A stretch of 64,000 bases of DNA, taken from positions 152,095-216,094 of the forward strand of contig NZ_LDJH01000012.1 of assembly GCF_001431525.1 (NCBI RefSeq), in the 5' to 3' direction. The stretch's first letter is position 1; the number at the start of each line of letters is the position of its first letter. This document shows, piece by piece, positions 45,543 to 53,413 of this stretch. The notes beneath the pieces were generated by a model that searched no databases, was not told where the DNA came from, and saw nothing but the letters and a program-made list of their open reading frames with translations. Source of the stretch: Stenotrophomonas koreensis (GTDB lineage Bacteria > Pseudomonadota > Gammaproteobacteria > Xanthomonadales > Xanthomonadaceae). The translations under genes and the position numbers were made by a program.

Positions 45543-47105
45543 ATGCCCGCCGTGAGCCAGACCAACGCCAACCGCGACCCCCACCTGCCGGTTTCGATCA
45601 AGCAGGAAGACCTGATCCAGTCCATCGCCGATGCCCTGCAGTACATCTCGTACTACCACCCGGTCGACTACATCAAGAACCTCGCCGCCGCCTACGAGCG
45701 CGAGGAGTCGCCGGCGGCCAAGGAAGCGATGGCGCAGATCCTGATCAACTCGCGCATGTGCGCCGAGGGTCATCGCCCGATCTGCCAGGACACGGGCATC
45801 GTCACCGTGTTCCTTCAGATCGGCATGAACGTGCGCTGGGACGACGCCACCATGGGCGTGGAGGACATGGCCAACGAGGGCGTGCGCCGTGCCTACGCGC
45901 ACCCGGACAACAAGCTGCGCGCCTCGGTGCTGGCTGACCCGGCCGGCAAGCGCATCAATACCAAGGACAACACCCCGGGCGTGGTCAACGTCAAGGTGGT
46001 ACCGGGCAACACCGTCGAGGTGATCGTCGCGGCCAAGGGGGGCGGCTCGGAAGCCAAGAGCAAGTTCGCCATGCTCAACCCGTCCGACTCGATCGTTGAC
46101 TGGGTGCTCAAGACCGTGCCGACCATGGGCGCCGGCTGGTGCCCGCCGGGCATGCTCGGCATCGGCATTGGTGGTACCGCCGAGAAGGCGATGCTGCTGG
46201 CCAAGGAGGCGCTGATGGAGCCGATCGACATCACCGAGCTGCAGGCCCGTGGTGCCTCCAACCGCGCCGAAGAGCTGCGTCTGGAGCTTTATGAGAAGGT
46301 CAACGCACTGGGCATCGGCGCCCAGGGCCTGGGTGGCCTGACCACCGTGCTGGACATCAAGGTCAAGGATTTCCCGACCCACGCGGCCAACCTGCCGGTG
46401 GCGATGATTCCCAACTGCGCCGCCACCCGCCACGCCCATTTCACCCTGGACGGCAGCGGCCCGGTGATGCTGGATCCGCCATCGCTGGAAGACTGGCCAA
46501 AGCTGACCTACGACGCCTCCAAGGGCACCCGGGTCAACCTGGACACCATCACCCCGGAAGAAGTGGCCAGCTGGAAGCCGGGCCAGATCCTGCTGCTCAA
46601 CGGCAAGCTGCTCACCGGCCGCGACGCCGCGCACAAGCGCATGGTGGACATGCTCAACAAGGGTGAGCAGCTACCGGTCGATCTGAAGGGCCGCTTCATC
46701 TACTACGTCGGCCCGGTCGATCCGGTGCGTGACGAAGTCGTCGGCCCGGCCGGCCCGACCACCGCCACCCGCATGGACAAGTTCACCGAGCAGGTGCTGG
46801 AGCAGACCGGCCTGCTCGGCATGGTCGGCAAGGCCGAGCGCGGCCCGGCCGCGATCGAGGCGATCAAGAAGCACAAGTCGGCCTACCTGATGGCCGTCGG
46901 TGGTTCGGCCTACCTGGTGTCCAAGGCGATCAAGGCCGCCAAGGTGGTCGGTTTTGCCGACCTGGGCATGGAGGCGATCTACGAGTTCGAGGTCCAGGAC
47001 ATGCCGGTGACCGTGGCGGTGGATTCCACCGGCGAGTCGGTGCACCAGACCGGCCCGAAGACCTGGCAGGCGAAGATCGGCAAGATCCCGGTGGTCGTGG
47101 CGTAA
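45543..47105 (+). CDS. Fumarate hydratase, class I (iron-sulfur)
   Basis: This 520-residue enzyme interconverts fumarate and malate in the citric acid cycle. The three 4Fe-4S cluster cysteines are seen in HRPICQDTG, PNCAATRHAHF and GAGWCPPGM, with GIGIGGTAEKAM between them. The C-terminal domain (about 330 onward) has the fumarase beta-subunit segments GRDAAHKRM and YYVGPVDPV. It is a fused FumA/B-type enzyme. Start is ATG 45543; GTG 45552 is an alternative. It is monocistronic and ends in a strong terminator. Confidence 0.94.
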   Translation: MPAVSQTNANRDPHLPVSIKQEDLIQSIADALQYISYYHPVDYIKNLAAAYEREESPAAKEAMAQILINSRMCAEGHRPICQDTGIVTVFLQIGMNVRWDDATMGVEDMANEGVRRAYAHPDNKLRASVLADPAGKRINTKDNTPGVVNVKVVPGNTVEVIVAAKGGGSEAKSKFAMLNPSDSIVDWVLKTVPTMGAGWCPPGMLGIGIGGTAEKAMLLAKEALMEPIDITELQARGASNRAEELRLELYEKVNALGIGAQGLGGLTTVLDIKVKDFPTHAANLPVAMIPNCAATRHAHFTLDGSGPVMLDPPSLEDWPKLTYDASKGTRVNLDTITPEEVASWKPGQILLLNGKLLTGRDAAHKRMVDMLNKGEQLPVDLKGRFIYYVGPVDPVRDEVVGPAGPTTATRMDKFTEQVLEQTGLLGMVGKAERGPAAIEAIKKHKSAYLMAVGGSAYLVSKAIKAAKVVGFADLGMEAIYEFEVQDMPVTVAVDSTGESVHQTGPKTWQAKIGKIPVVVA

Positions 47106-47124
47106 GCTGCGATCGACCAGTAGC

Positions 47125-47157
47125 AAAAAGCCCGGGCACTGCCCGGGCTTTTTGTTG
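47125..47157. terminator. Bidirectional terminator between fumarase and pldA
   Basis: A perfect 13-bp stem AAAAAGCCCGGGC / GCCCGGGCTTTTT with a 3-nt loop; flanking A and T runs suit both directions. Confidence 0.92.
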
Positions 47158-47241
47158 TTGCGGCACCGGCGCGCTGACACCGGCGCGCTTGTCGGGGAAT
47201 ACCCTGCCTCCCGGTCTGCACCGCTGGGCATGGCGGTGCCA

Positions 47242-48381
47242 TCAGAACCAGTCCAGCAGCGAGACCCCCAGGCCGACATGGGTGGATTTGTGGTTGTAGT
47301 CGATCATGCTTTCGCCATAGCCGCTGAATACCTGCAGGTGGCCGCGCAGCAGGTTGGTCAGCGGGAAGCCGTAATCGACCTGCAGCGAACCGTGCGAACG
47401 CTCGCCGCCGCGCAGCGAGTGGCGGCCGGTCAGCGACAGGGTATGGCCATCGCGCGTCCAGACCACGGTGGCATCGCCACGGCCGATGTAGTCATCGATA
47501 TCCGGGTTGTTGTCCTCGCTGTTGCTCTCCGGCACCCGGTACCACGGCCGCAGCATCAACGCCCAGTTGTCACGGTCCAGGCCGACATTGAGGATCACCC
47601 GGTTCCAGGAGCGCGACAGCGGGTCGGAGCGGCCATTGGACTGGTGGTTCAGGTGCAGCGCGGTCATTCGTCCGTTCCAGCCCAGCAGCGAGTAGCCATT
47701 GCGGAAGGCCAGCATCACTTCCGGCTCGTAGTTGGTTTCCCGGAACGGGCGCGAAACCTCGCTGTTGTAAGCCTGCCAGCGCGAGGACTGGGTATAGCCC
47801 ATCCAGATGTCGCCGTTGTCGCCGAACACGTTCTCGGCGACCTTGGTCTTGAAACTGAGCTGGAATTTCAGCTCGGTGTTGTCGATGGCCTGGGCGGTGG
47901 TGGTGGTGTTGTTCGGATTGGGCGAGGACGGCAGCTGGTTCGGGTCACTGGACCAGAACGCCGGCAGCAGGTAGACCGGCTTGTAGGCCCGCAGCTGGAA
48001 GGTGCCGAGCTTGGAATCGTTGGCCAGCTCCCAGCGGCTGTCCAGCAGCGAGCCCTTGCCGGCATTGGCTTCATCGCCACTGGCATGAAGATCGGTAGTG
48101 AAAAACTCACGCAGCCGTTCACCGCGCGGGAGCGGCGCACTGGTGCTGGACTGCTCCTCGCGCCGTTGGGCACGCGCCTGTGCGGCCGCTTCATCTGCCG
48201 CGGCGGGATCGGGAGTCATGCGCCCGAGGGCGGCGTCATAGCAGGCCAGTCGGGCGGCGTCGGAAGACAGCGCCACGCAGGCCTGGGCCGACGGGCTCGG
48301 TGGTGCGGGCTCGCTGGCCAGGGCGGGCCGGCCAAGCAGGCAGAGCAGGGCAGAGGCAAGGGCGGCAGTGCGTACAGGCAT
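47242..48381 (-). CDS. pldA: Outer membrane phospholipase A
   Basis: PldA is a beta-barrel enzyme that hydrolyses phospholipids misplaced in the outer leaflet. The 379-residue protein has a signal peptide (AALASALLCLLGRPALA) and the catalytic triad in LNHQSNGRSDPLSRSWNRV: His246, Ser248 and Asn260. The last residue is Phe, typical of outer membrane barrels. An N-terminal extension of about 90 residues with a Cys pair (CVALSSDAARLACYDAAL) precedes the barrel and is absent from the short enterobacterial enzyme. Confidence 0.92.
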   Translation of the reverse strand: MPVRTAALASALLCLLGRPALASEPAPPSPSAQACVALSSDAARLACYDAALGRMTPDPAAADEAAAQARAQRREEQSSTSAPLPRGERLREFFTTDLHASGDEANAGKGSLLDSRWELANDSKLGTFQLRAYKPVYLLPAFWSSDPNQLPSSPNPNNTTTTAQAIDNTELKFQLSFKTKVAENVFGDNGDIWMGYTQSSRWQAYNSEVSRPFRETNYEPEVMLAFRNGYSLLGWNGRMTALHLNHQSNGRSDPLSRSWNRVILNVGLDRDNWALMLRPWYRVPESNSEDNNPDIDDYIGRGDATVVWTRDGHTLSLTGRHSLRGGERSHGSLQVDYGFPLTNLLRGHLQVFSGYGESMIDYNHKSTHVGLGVSLLDWF

Positions 48382-48511
48382 GAAAGGGATCCGTGGTCAT
48401 TGCCAGAATGGAGGCGCAGCCAGCAGATGCGGGCCAGCGCGATGAAGATTATCGCGGTTTATTGCCAGCGCATTGTCTTCGGGCTTGCCCAGAACCAGAG
48501 TGGTTGGGCCA

Positions 48512-48997
48512 TCACCACCACCAGGCCAGCGCGAACAGCCCCAGCATCGCAACGGCCAGGCCCAGCTTCAATGCCACCGCAATGACCAGGCCCAGCCAGG
48601 TGGCCAGCCCGACCTTGGTGGCCAGGCCCAGCTTGCGCGTCTGCCAGTACTCACCGAGCAGGGCGCCGAAAAAGGGGCCGGCCAACAACCCCCACGGCAG
48701 GAACAGCAGGCCGACCAGGCTACCGACGATGGCCCCCAGCATCGCCTGCCGGCTTGCGCCCAGCCCTCTGGCGCCCAAGGCAGAAGCGACGATATCCACC
48801 AGCACCGAGACCAGGGTCATCACGCCCAGTGCCAGCAGCGGCAGCCAGCCCACCCGCTGGAAGTCATCGGTCCATGCCGCCAGCAACAGGCCTGAAAATA
48901 CCAGCGGCAGGCCGGGCAGCGCCGGCAGCAGGATGCCGGCAATGCCGATGGCCACCAGCAGGCCCGCGAGCAGATAAAAGATGAACGAACTATCCAT
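48512..48997 (-). CDS. DUF456 family membrane protein
   Basis: This 161-residue inner-membrane protein has four or five hydrophobic segments and the DUF456 pattern: ILLPALPGLPLVFSGLLLAA near the N-terminus, GASRQAMLGAIVGSLVGLLF, LPWGLLAGPFFGALLGEY and a final AVAMLGLFALAWWW. The function of the family is unknown. It is a single gene divergent from the cold-shock gene. Confidence 0.85.
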   Translation of the reverse strand: MDSSFIFYLLAGLLVAIGIAGILLPALPGLPLVFSGLLLAAWTDDFQRVGWLPLLALGVMTLVSVLVDIVASALGARGLGASRQAMLGAIVGSLVGLLFLPWGLLAGPFFGALLGEYWQTRKLGLATKVGLATWLGLVIAVALKLGLAVAMLGLFALAWWW

Positions 48998-49226
48998 GGT
49001 GGGTTCCCACTGTGTCCAAAGGGGCTTGACAGATTGCGTGCCGAAAGGTTGCTTTTTGATTTTGGCGCTGTTAATTTTTTGACGCTGGGCTTTGCCAAGT
49101 CAGTTACAACGGCTTGGGTGGGGGGCCGGAATGCCGACCTGCACGATCGATTCCTCCTTGCAGTAAGCCGCAGTCGAAGTATCTACACCACTTGTTTGCT
49201 TAATACTGGAAGTTGGAGAGAGAAAG

Positions 49227-49436
49227 ATGGCAGAGCGTGAAACCGGTACGGTGAAGTGGTTCAATGATGCCAAGGGTTTTGGCTTCATCAGCCGCGAGAA
49301 TGGCGAAGATGTGTTCGTGCACTTCCGTGCCATTCAAATCCAGGGCTTCAAGAGCCTGAAGGAAGGGCAGAAGGTCTCCTTCACCGTGGTCCAGGGGCAG
49401 AAGGGCCTGCAGGCTGATGCCGTGCAGCCGGCCTGA
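49227..49436 (+). CDS. Cold-shock protein (second copy)
   Basis: This 69-residue cold-shock domain protein has RNP1 KGFGFI and RNP2 VFVHF intact. It shares [22 protein letters not shown] and KVSF..VQGQKG with the copy at 20555, so the two are close paralogues. A GGAGAGAGA ribosome-binding site precedes the ATG. The upstream 229 bp contain no gene but include AT-rich stretches and are likely promoter plus a long leader, as is usual for csp genes. Confidence 0.95.
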   Translation: MAERETGTVKWFNDAKGFGFISRENGEDVFVHFRAIQIQGFKSLKEGQKVSFTVVQGQKGLQADAVQPA

Positions 49437-49453
49437 GCACCTCCGATATCGAT

Positions 49454-49490
49454 AAACGACAAGGCCCGCAAGTTGCGGGCCTTGTCGTTT
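49454..49490. terminator. Bidirectional terminator between csp and the glycine-zipper lipoprotein gene
   Basis: AAACGACAAGGCCCGCAA and its exact complement flank a single central base, giving a very long stem with a tight loop. A and T runs at the ends suit the two convergent genes. Confidence 0.9.
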
Positions 49491-49508
49491 AAAGCGGCGG
49501 CAGAACAA

Positions 49509-49982
49509 TCAGCGGGCAACAACGCGGCCGTTGACCACGCGCACCTGGCTGTTCTGGCCGAAGCCTTCTACCGACTTCTGGTTGACCACCACGACACGGC
49601 CATCGTCCATGCGTACGGTGATGTCATAACTGACACCGGTGGTGTTTTGCTGGATACGGTTGCCGGCAAGCGCGCCGGCCGCAGCACCGGCAACGGCGGC
49701 GACATTCTTGTTGCCACGGCTGCCGCCGGTATGGTCAGCAATCTCGTGCCCTGCAACAGCGCCGACGATGCCACCCAGTACCGCACCCGTGGCGGCCGGA
49801 GCGGTGCGGCCGGAATCGAGCACCATGATGCGGGTGACCGTGCCGCAGTCGCTGCACACCTGGCTGCTGGCATAGCCGCTGTTGTAACCGTTGTTGTAAC
49901 CACTGTTGTAGCCACCACCGCTGGCACAGCCGACCAGTGCCAGGACTGTCAGGCCGGCCGGAATCATCACCGAGAGCTTCAT
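49509..49982 (-). CDS. Glycine-zipper outer membrane lipoprotein (17-kDa antigen/SlyB type)
   Basis: This 157-residue protein has a lipoprotein signal ending LALVGC, a Gly-Tyr-Asn-rich repeat (YNSGYNNGYNSGY), a Cys pair (CSDC), and a glycine zipper (ATGAVLGGIVGAVAGHEI and AVAGAAAGALAGNRI). A C-terminal beta segment follows (YDITVRMDDGRVVVVNQ). Such proteins stabilise the outer membrane. ATG 49982 has an AAGGAGA ribosome-binding site; an upstream open stretch to 50240 is not used. Confidence 0.85.
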   Translation of the reverse strand: MKLSVMIPAGLTVLALVGCASGGGYNSGYNNGYNSGYASSQVCSDCGTVTRIMVLDSGRTAPAATGAVLGGIVGAVAGHEIADHTGGSRGNKNVAAVAGAAAGALAGNRIQQNTTGVSYDITVRMDDGRVVVVNQKSVEGFGQNSQVRVVNGRVVAR

Positions 49983-50064
49983 GTTTGTCTCCTTACCAAA
50001 GCGGGTTAGCTGGGTTGATGGGCATGGTGTCCACTGATAGATGAATGCAGTGAGAATCTGACGG

Positions 50065-50508
50065 TCAGGGTTTGAAAACCTGATGGCAGCCCTTGCAGGT
50101 CTGGCCAATGGCCTGGTTGAGTTCAGCCAGTGCCTGGCAATCGGCCGGCGGCGCGAGCAGGGCCGCATTGAGGGTGGAGCGCAGCTCGGCTGCCTGTTTC
50201 TGGAACTGGACATCGTCCTTGAACTGCGGGAAAGCGGCATCGATATCGTTGGTCAATGCGCGCAGGGTCTGCAGTGGCTGTACGACATCGGCCGGGGTGC
50301 AACGGCTTTGCTCCTGGGTCTGGCGCAATGCCGCACTTTGTTTGGCCATGATGGTCATCAGCGCGCCGGGGAACGGATCCTGGCGCTGTTGCCAGGCGCG
50401 CATGCCCATCACCGTGGCGATGATGCCCAGCACCAGGCCAAAGATCAGCACGAACAGATAGCGCGAGGCGGTGGAGGGGGTCTTTTTCGAAAGCAGCTCG
50501 TCGGCCAT
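50065..50508 (-). CDS. Membrane-anchored cytochrome c (c'-like)
   Basis: This 147-residue protein has one N-terminal membrane helix (YLFVLIFGLVLGIIATVMG) and a helical periplasmic domain ending in the haem-attachment motif CKGCH ten residues from the C-terminus. That is where cytochromes c' and c556 carry it. The redox partner is unknown. ATG 50508 is set by an AAGGAGA ribosome-binding site. It is upstream of, and on the same strand as, the glycine-zipper lipoprotein gene. Confidence 0.8.
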   Translation of the reverse strand: MADELLSKKTPSTASRYLFVLIFGLVLGIIATVMGMRAWQQRQDPFPGALMTIMAKQSAALRQTQEQSRCTPADVVQPLQTLRALTNDIDAAFPQFKDDVQFQKQAAELRSTLNAALLAPPADCQALAELNQAIGQTCKGCHQVFKP

Positions 50509-50577
50509 GGCAAAGTCTCCTTGAACAGCCGTTGATGGTACTGCGGCCACTGCCGGCCAGCACGCTAAAATGCCACG

Positions 50578-51375
50578 ATGAACGAGATTCTGCGCGAACG
50601 ATTTGCCGGCATTGACCGGTTGTACGGGGTTGGCACGGTGCAGCGGCTGGCCGCCTGCAAGGTGGCCGTGGTGGGCATGGGCGGGGTCGGCTCATGGATT
50701 GTCGAGGCATTGGCGCGCACCGCCGTGGGTAGCCTGACCCTGATCGATGCCGACGATATCTGCGTATCCAACACCAACCGCCAGTTGCCGGCACTGGAAG
50801 GGCAATACGGCCGCAACAAGAGCCAGGCAATGGCCGAGCGTTGCCGGGCGATCAACCCACTCTGCCAGGTAACCGTGGTCGAGTCTTTCCTGACCCCTTC
50901 CAATCAACAGCAGCTGCTCGACCAGGGATTTGACCTGGTGATTGATGCCTGCGACAGCTTTCGGGTCAAGGTCGAGGCAATTGCCTGGTGCCGTCGCCGC
51001 AAGATCCCGCTGCTGACGGTCGGCGCGGCTGGTGGCCGTACCGACCCGACCCAGGTGCGGGTCCGCGACCTGTCGCGTACCGAACACGACGCGATGCTGG
51101 CGCTGATCCGCAAGAAGCTGCGCACCGAGTTCAATTTTCCGGCCAACCCCAAGCGGTATTTCGGGGTGCCGGCGGTGTACTCGCTGGAGAACGTCAACTA
51201 CCCGCAGGCCGACGGCAGTGTCTGTGGCATCCGCCCGCAGCTGGGGCCGGATGCGGCATTGAATCTTGCCTGTGGCGGCGGTCTGGGCGCGGCGACGCAT
51301 ATCACCGGCGCCTTCGCATTTGCCGCCGCGGGCAAGGCAATCGAGATGCTGATCACGCCGAAAAAGACGGCCTAG
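50578..51375 (+). CDS. tcdA: tRNA threonylcarbamoyladenosine dehydratase TcdA
   Basis: TcdA cyclises t6A37 of tRNA in an ATP-dependent, E1-like reaction. The 265-residue protein has the nucleotide motif VAVVGMGGVGSWIVEAL, the adenylation segment LTLIDADDICVSNTNRQ, the R-N-K of YGRNKSQAM, and DLVIDACDSFRVK. The C-terminal GGGLGAATHITGAFAFAA motif completes the family pattern. It is convergent with tatD, with a 4-bp overlap of the two stops. Confidence 0.95.
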   Translation: MNEILRERFAGIDRLYGVGTVQRLAACKVAVVGMGGVGSWIVEALARTAVGSLTLIDADDICVSNTNRQLPALEGQYGRNKSQAMAERCRAINPLCQVTVVESFLTPSNQQQLLDQGFDLVIDACDSFRVKVEAIAWCRRRKIPLLTVGAAGGRTDPTQVRVRDLSRTEHDAMLALIRKKLRTEFNFPANPKRYFGVPAVYSLENVNYPQADGSVCGIRPQLGPDAALNLACGGGLGAATHITGAFAFAAAGKAIEMLITPKKTA

Positions 51376-52160
51376 ACCGCCGCTTGCTCCAGGGCGGGCA
51401 GGTTGAACAGACGGCGGGCGTTGGCGCTGGTCAGGCTGGCCAGCGCTGTCGGCGTGGTCTGTCGCAGGCGGGCGGCACATTCGGCGATCGCTGCCAGCCG
51501 GGCCGGCGCGTTGCGCTGGCCCTGGCAACAGGCATCGGGCTGGTCCGGGGCATCGGTCTCCAGTAGCAGCTGCCAGTCGGGCAGGGCTGCGACCAGGCGC
51601 TGCAGCCGTTGCGCGCGCGGGTGGGTCATCGGCCCGCCCACGCTGATGTGCACCCCCAGCCCGGCCAATTGCCTGGCCTGCTCGATGCTGCCCGAATAGC
51701 TGTGCACCACTGCGGCCACGTCCCCGGCGCGCTTCAGCGTCAGGATCACTTCTTCGACCGCCTTGCGGGCATGGATGATCAACGGCAGGCGTGCCTGCCT
51801 GGCCAGGCTGATCTGTGCCTGGAAGTAGTAGCGCTGCTGTGTCGCATCCCAGGCTGGCGAGCTGAAATCCAGGCCGCATTCGCCCACCGCCACCGCCTCA
51901 CCGGCTGCCAGCGCCTGTTCCAGTGCGCGCAGGTCGGTTGGCCGGTGGTCGTCGACGAACATCGGGTGCAGGCCGAAGACCGGGTACAGGCCTTTGGCCA
52001 TCGCGCTGGCTGCGCGCACCGCCGGCCATCGCGCGGCTGTCGTGGCCGGGATCACCATCTGGCGCACACCGGCTGCCGCAGCGGCGGCAATCACGCACTG
52101 GCGGTCAGCATCAAAGCGTGGGTCATCCAGATGGCAGTGCGAGTCGACCAGGTCCAGCAT
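51372..52160 (-). CDS. TatD-family metal-dependent hydrolase
   Basis: This 262-residue TIM-barrel protein has the N-terminal DSHCHLDDPRF metal motif, YPVFGLHPMF, the central glutamate in VAVGECGLDFS, PLIIHARKA, VHSYSG and LLLETDAPDQP near the end. This is the standard set of TatD DNase-type hydrolases, which act on DNA ends or 3' termini. The small membrane-protein gene just upstream (52164) ends 3 bp before its start, so the two are probably co-transcribed. Confidence 0.92.
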   Translation of the reverse strand: MLDLVDSHCHLDDPRFDADRQCVIAAAAAAGVRQMVIPATTAARWPAVRAASAMAKGLYPVFGLHPMFVDDHRPTDLRALEQALAAGEAVAVGECGLDFSSPAWDATQQRYYFQAQISLARQARLPLIIHARKAVEEVILTLKRAGDVAAVVHSYSGSIEQARQLAGLGVHISVGGPMTHPRAQRLQRLVAALPDWQLLLETDAPDQPDACCQGQRNAPARLAAIAECAARLRQTTPTALASLTSANARRLFNLPALEQAAV

Positions 52161-52163
52161 GGC

Positions 52164-52382
52164 TCAGCGTCGGCCATCGATGACCGGGTCGATCGGTTGT
52201 TTACGTTTTTTCCAGCTGGCCAGCAGCAAGGTGCCCAGCCCGAACAGGATCTCGTCCAGGAACGGGATCGGGTCGGGAAGCAGCATCGACACCGTGAACA
52301 GCACGGCGGTGATGGCAAACAGGGTCGGAAAGCGCAGTTTTCCGGCCCAGCCAAGTAGACCCAGGGAGAACACGTTCGGCAT
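52164..52382 (-). CDS. Small membrane protein (DUF6116-like)
   Basis: This 72-residue protein has two hydrophobic segments (FPTLFAITAVLFTVSMLLP and EILFGLGTLLLASW) separated by DPIPFLD, and a basic tail (KKRKQP). The pattern resembles a short family seen in xanthomonads that I recall as DUF6116. The function is unknown. ATG 52382 (MPNVFSLG) is the likeliest start; one more ATG lies 6 bp upstream. It is coupled to tatD. Confidence 0.65.
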   Translation of the reverse strand: MPNVFSLGLLGWAGKLRFPTLFAITAVLFTVSMLLPDPIPFLDEILFGLGTLLLASWKKRKQPIDPVIDGRR

Positions 52383-52532
52383 GCACAAAAGCTCATGGAA
52401 GAGGCGTAGTCACCACTATGGGGGCTGGCAAGCTGTGATTCCATCCGCAGTTGCGTCAAATTTCTGCCATCAGTTCAGTTGATCCATGCTGAAATCTGCA
52501 GCCTGCCTCGTTTTTTGTGAGACCCCACGACA

Positions 52533-53318
52533 ATGAACAACAAGAACACCTTGATCCTGGCCGCTGGCGGCGCCTTGCTGGTCGGCGGGATCGCTACCGC
52601 TGCGTTTCTGGCCGGAGGGGCGAGCAAGCAGGCGGACCTGGCCGCAGCCAGCACGGGCCTGGCCGGTACGCTCGATGCGGTCGACCCGGATACGCTGCCG
52701 GCCGGTGCACAACTGACCCAGGCCGATGTGGTGGCGGTGTCGCCGGTGCGCAAGCAGCGCCAGATCACGGCGACCGTAACCCAGAGCACGCCGATCGTGC
52801 AGACCGTCAACAGCACCCGCGACGAGCAGCAGTGCAACGATGTCGTGGTCCAGGAGCGAGCACCTGAGCGTGATGGCAATGTCGGCGGTACTGTCGCCGG
52901 CGCGGTGATCGGCGGCCTGGTCGGCAACCAGATCGGTGGCGGCGACGGCCGCAAGGTCGCTACCGTGGCCGGTGCGGTGGCCGGCGGCGTGATTGGCAAC
53001 CAGGTCGACAAGCGGCATGTCGGCGGCCGGGTCAGCGAGCGGGTGGAGCGTCAGTGCCAGACCATCCAGGTGCCGGTCAGCGAAGAGAAGGTGGTCGGTT
53101 ACGACGTCACCTATCGGACCGCCGAAGGCATCGTTGCCACCCGGCGCATGGAAACCAAGCCAGGCCAGAGCATCGTCCTGGATGCCGACAGCGAGGTCGT
53201 TGGCTATGACGTCACCTACCGCCTGGACGGCAATGAGCACCAGGTGCGCCTGCCGCAGCGCCCGCAGGGTGACCAGCTGACCCTGGTCGACGGCCAGGTG
53301 CCCGGCGCGATCCAGTAA
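52533..53318 (+). CDS. Glycine-zipper 2TM domain protein
   Basis: This 261-residue protein has an N-terminal hydrophobic segment (TLILAAGGALLVGGIATAAFLAGG), a variable linker, a central glycine zipper (GGTVAGAVIGGLVGNQI and VAGAVAGGVIGNQVD), and a C-terminal part with two copies of a VGYDVTYR motif (about residues 188 and 229). It is probably anchored in the envelope. It resembles SlyB-like proteins but is longer; the role is inferred only. A single gene. Confidence 0.8.
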   Translation: MNNKNTLILAAGGALLVGGIATAAFLAGGASKQADLAAASTGLAGTLDAVDPDTLPAGAQLTQADVVAVSPVRKQRQITATVTQSTPIVQTVNSTRDEQQCNDVVVQERAPERDGNVGGTVAGAVIGGLVGNQIGGGDGRKVATVAGAVAGGVIGNQVDKRHVGGRVSERVERQCQTIQVPVSEEKVVGYDVTYRTAEGIVATRRMETKPGQSIVLDADSEVVGYDVTYRLDGNEHQVRLPQRPQGDQLTLVDGQVPGAIQ

Positions 53319-53413
53319 CCGGTGTCGGCACCGGGCCAGGCAATCGCGCTTGAATCTGGTCACAATGCACGCCTTGAGTTGATCAGCGGCCCGCCGGGCC
53401 AGTGGATGCAGGC

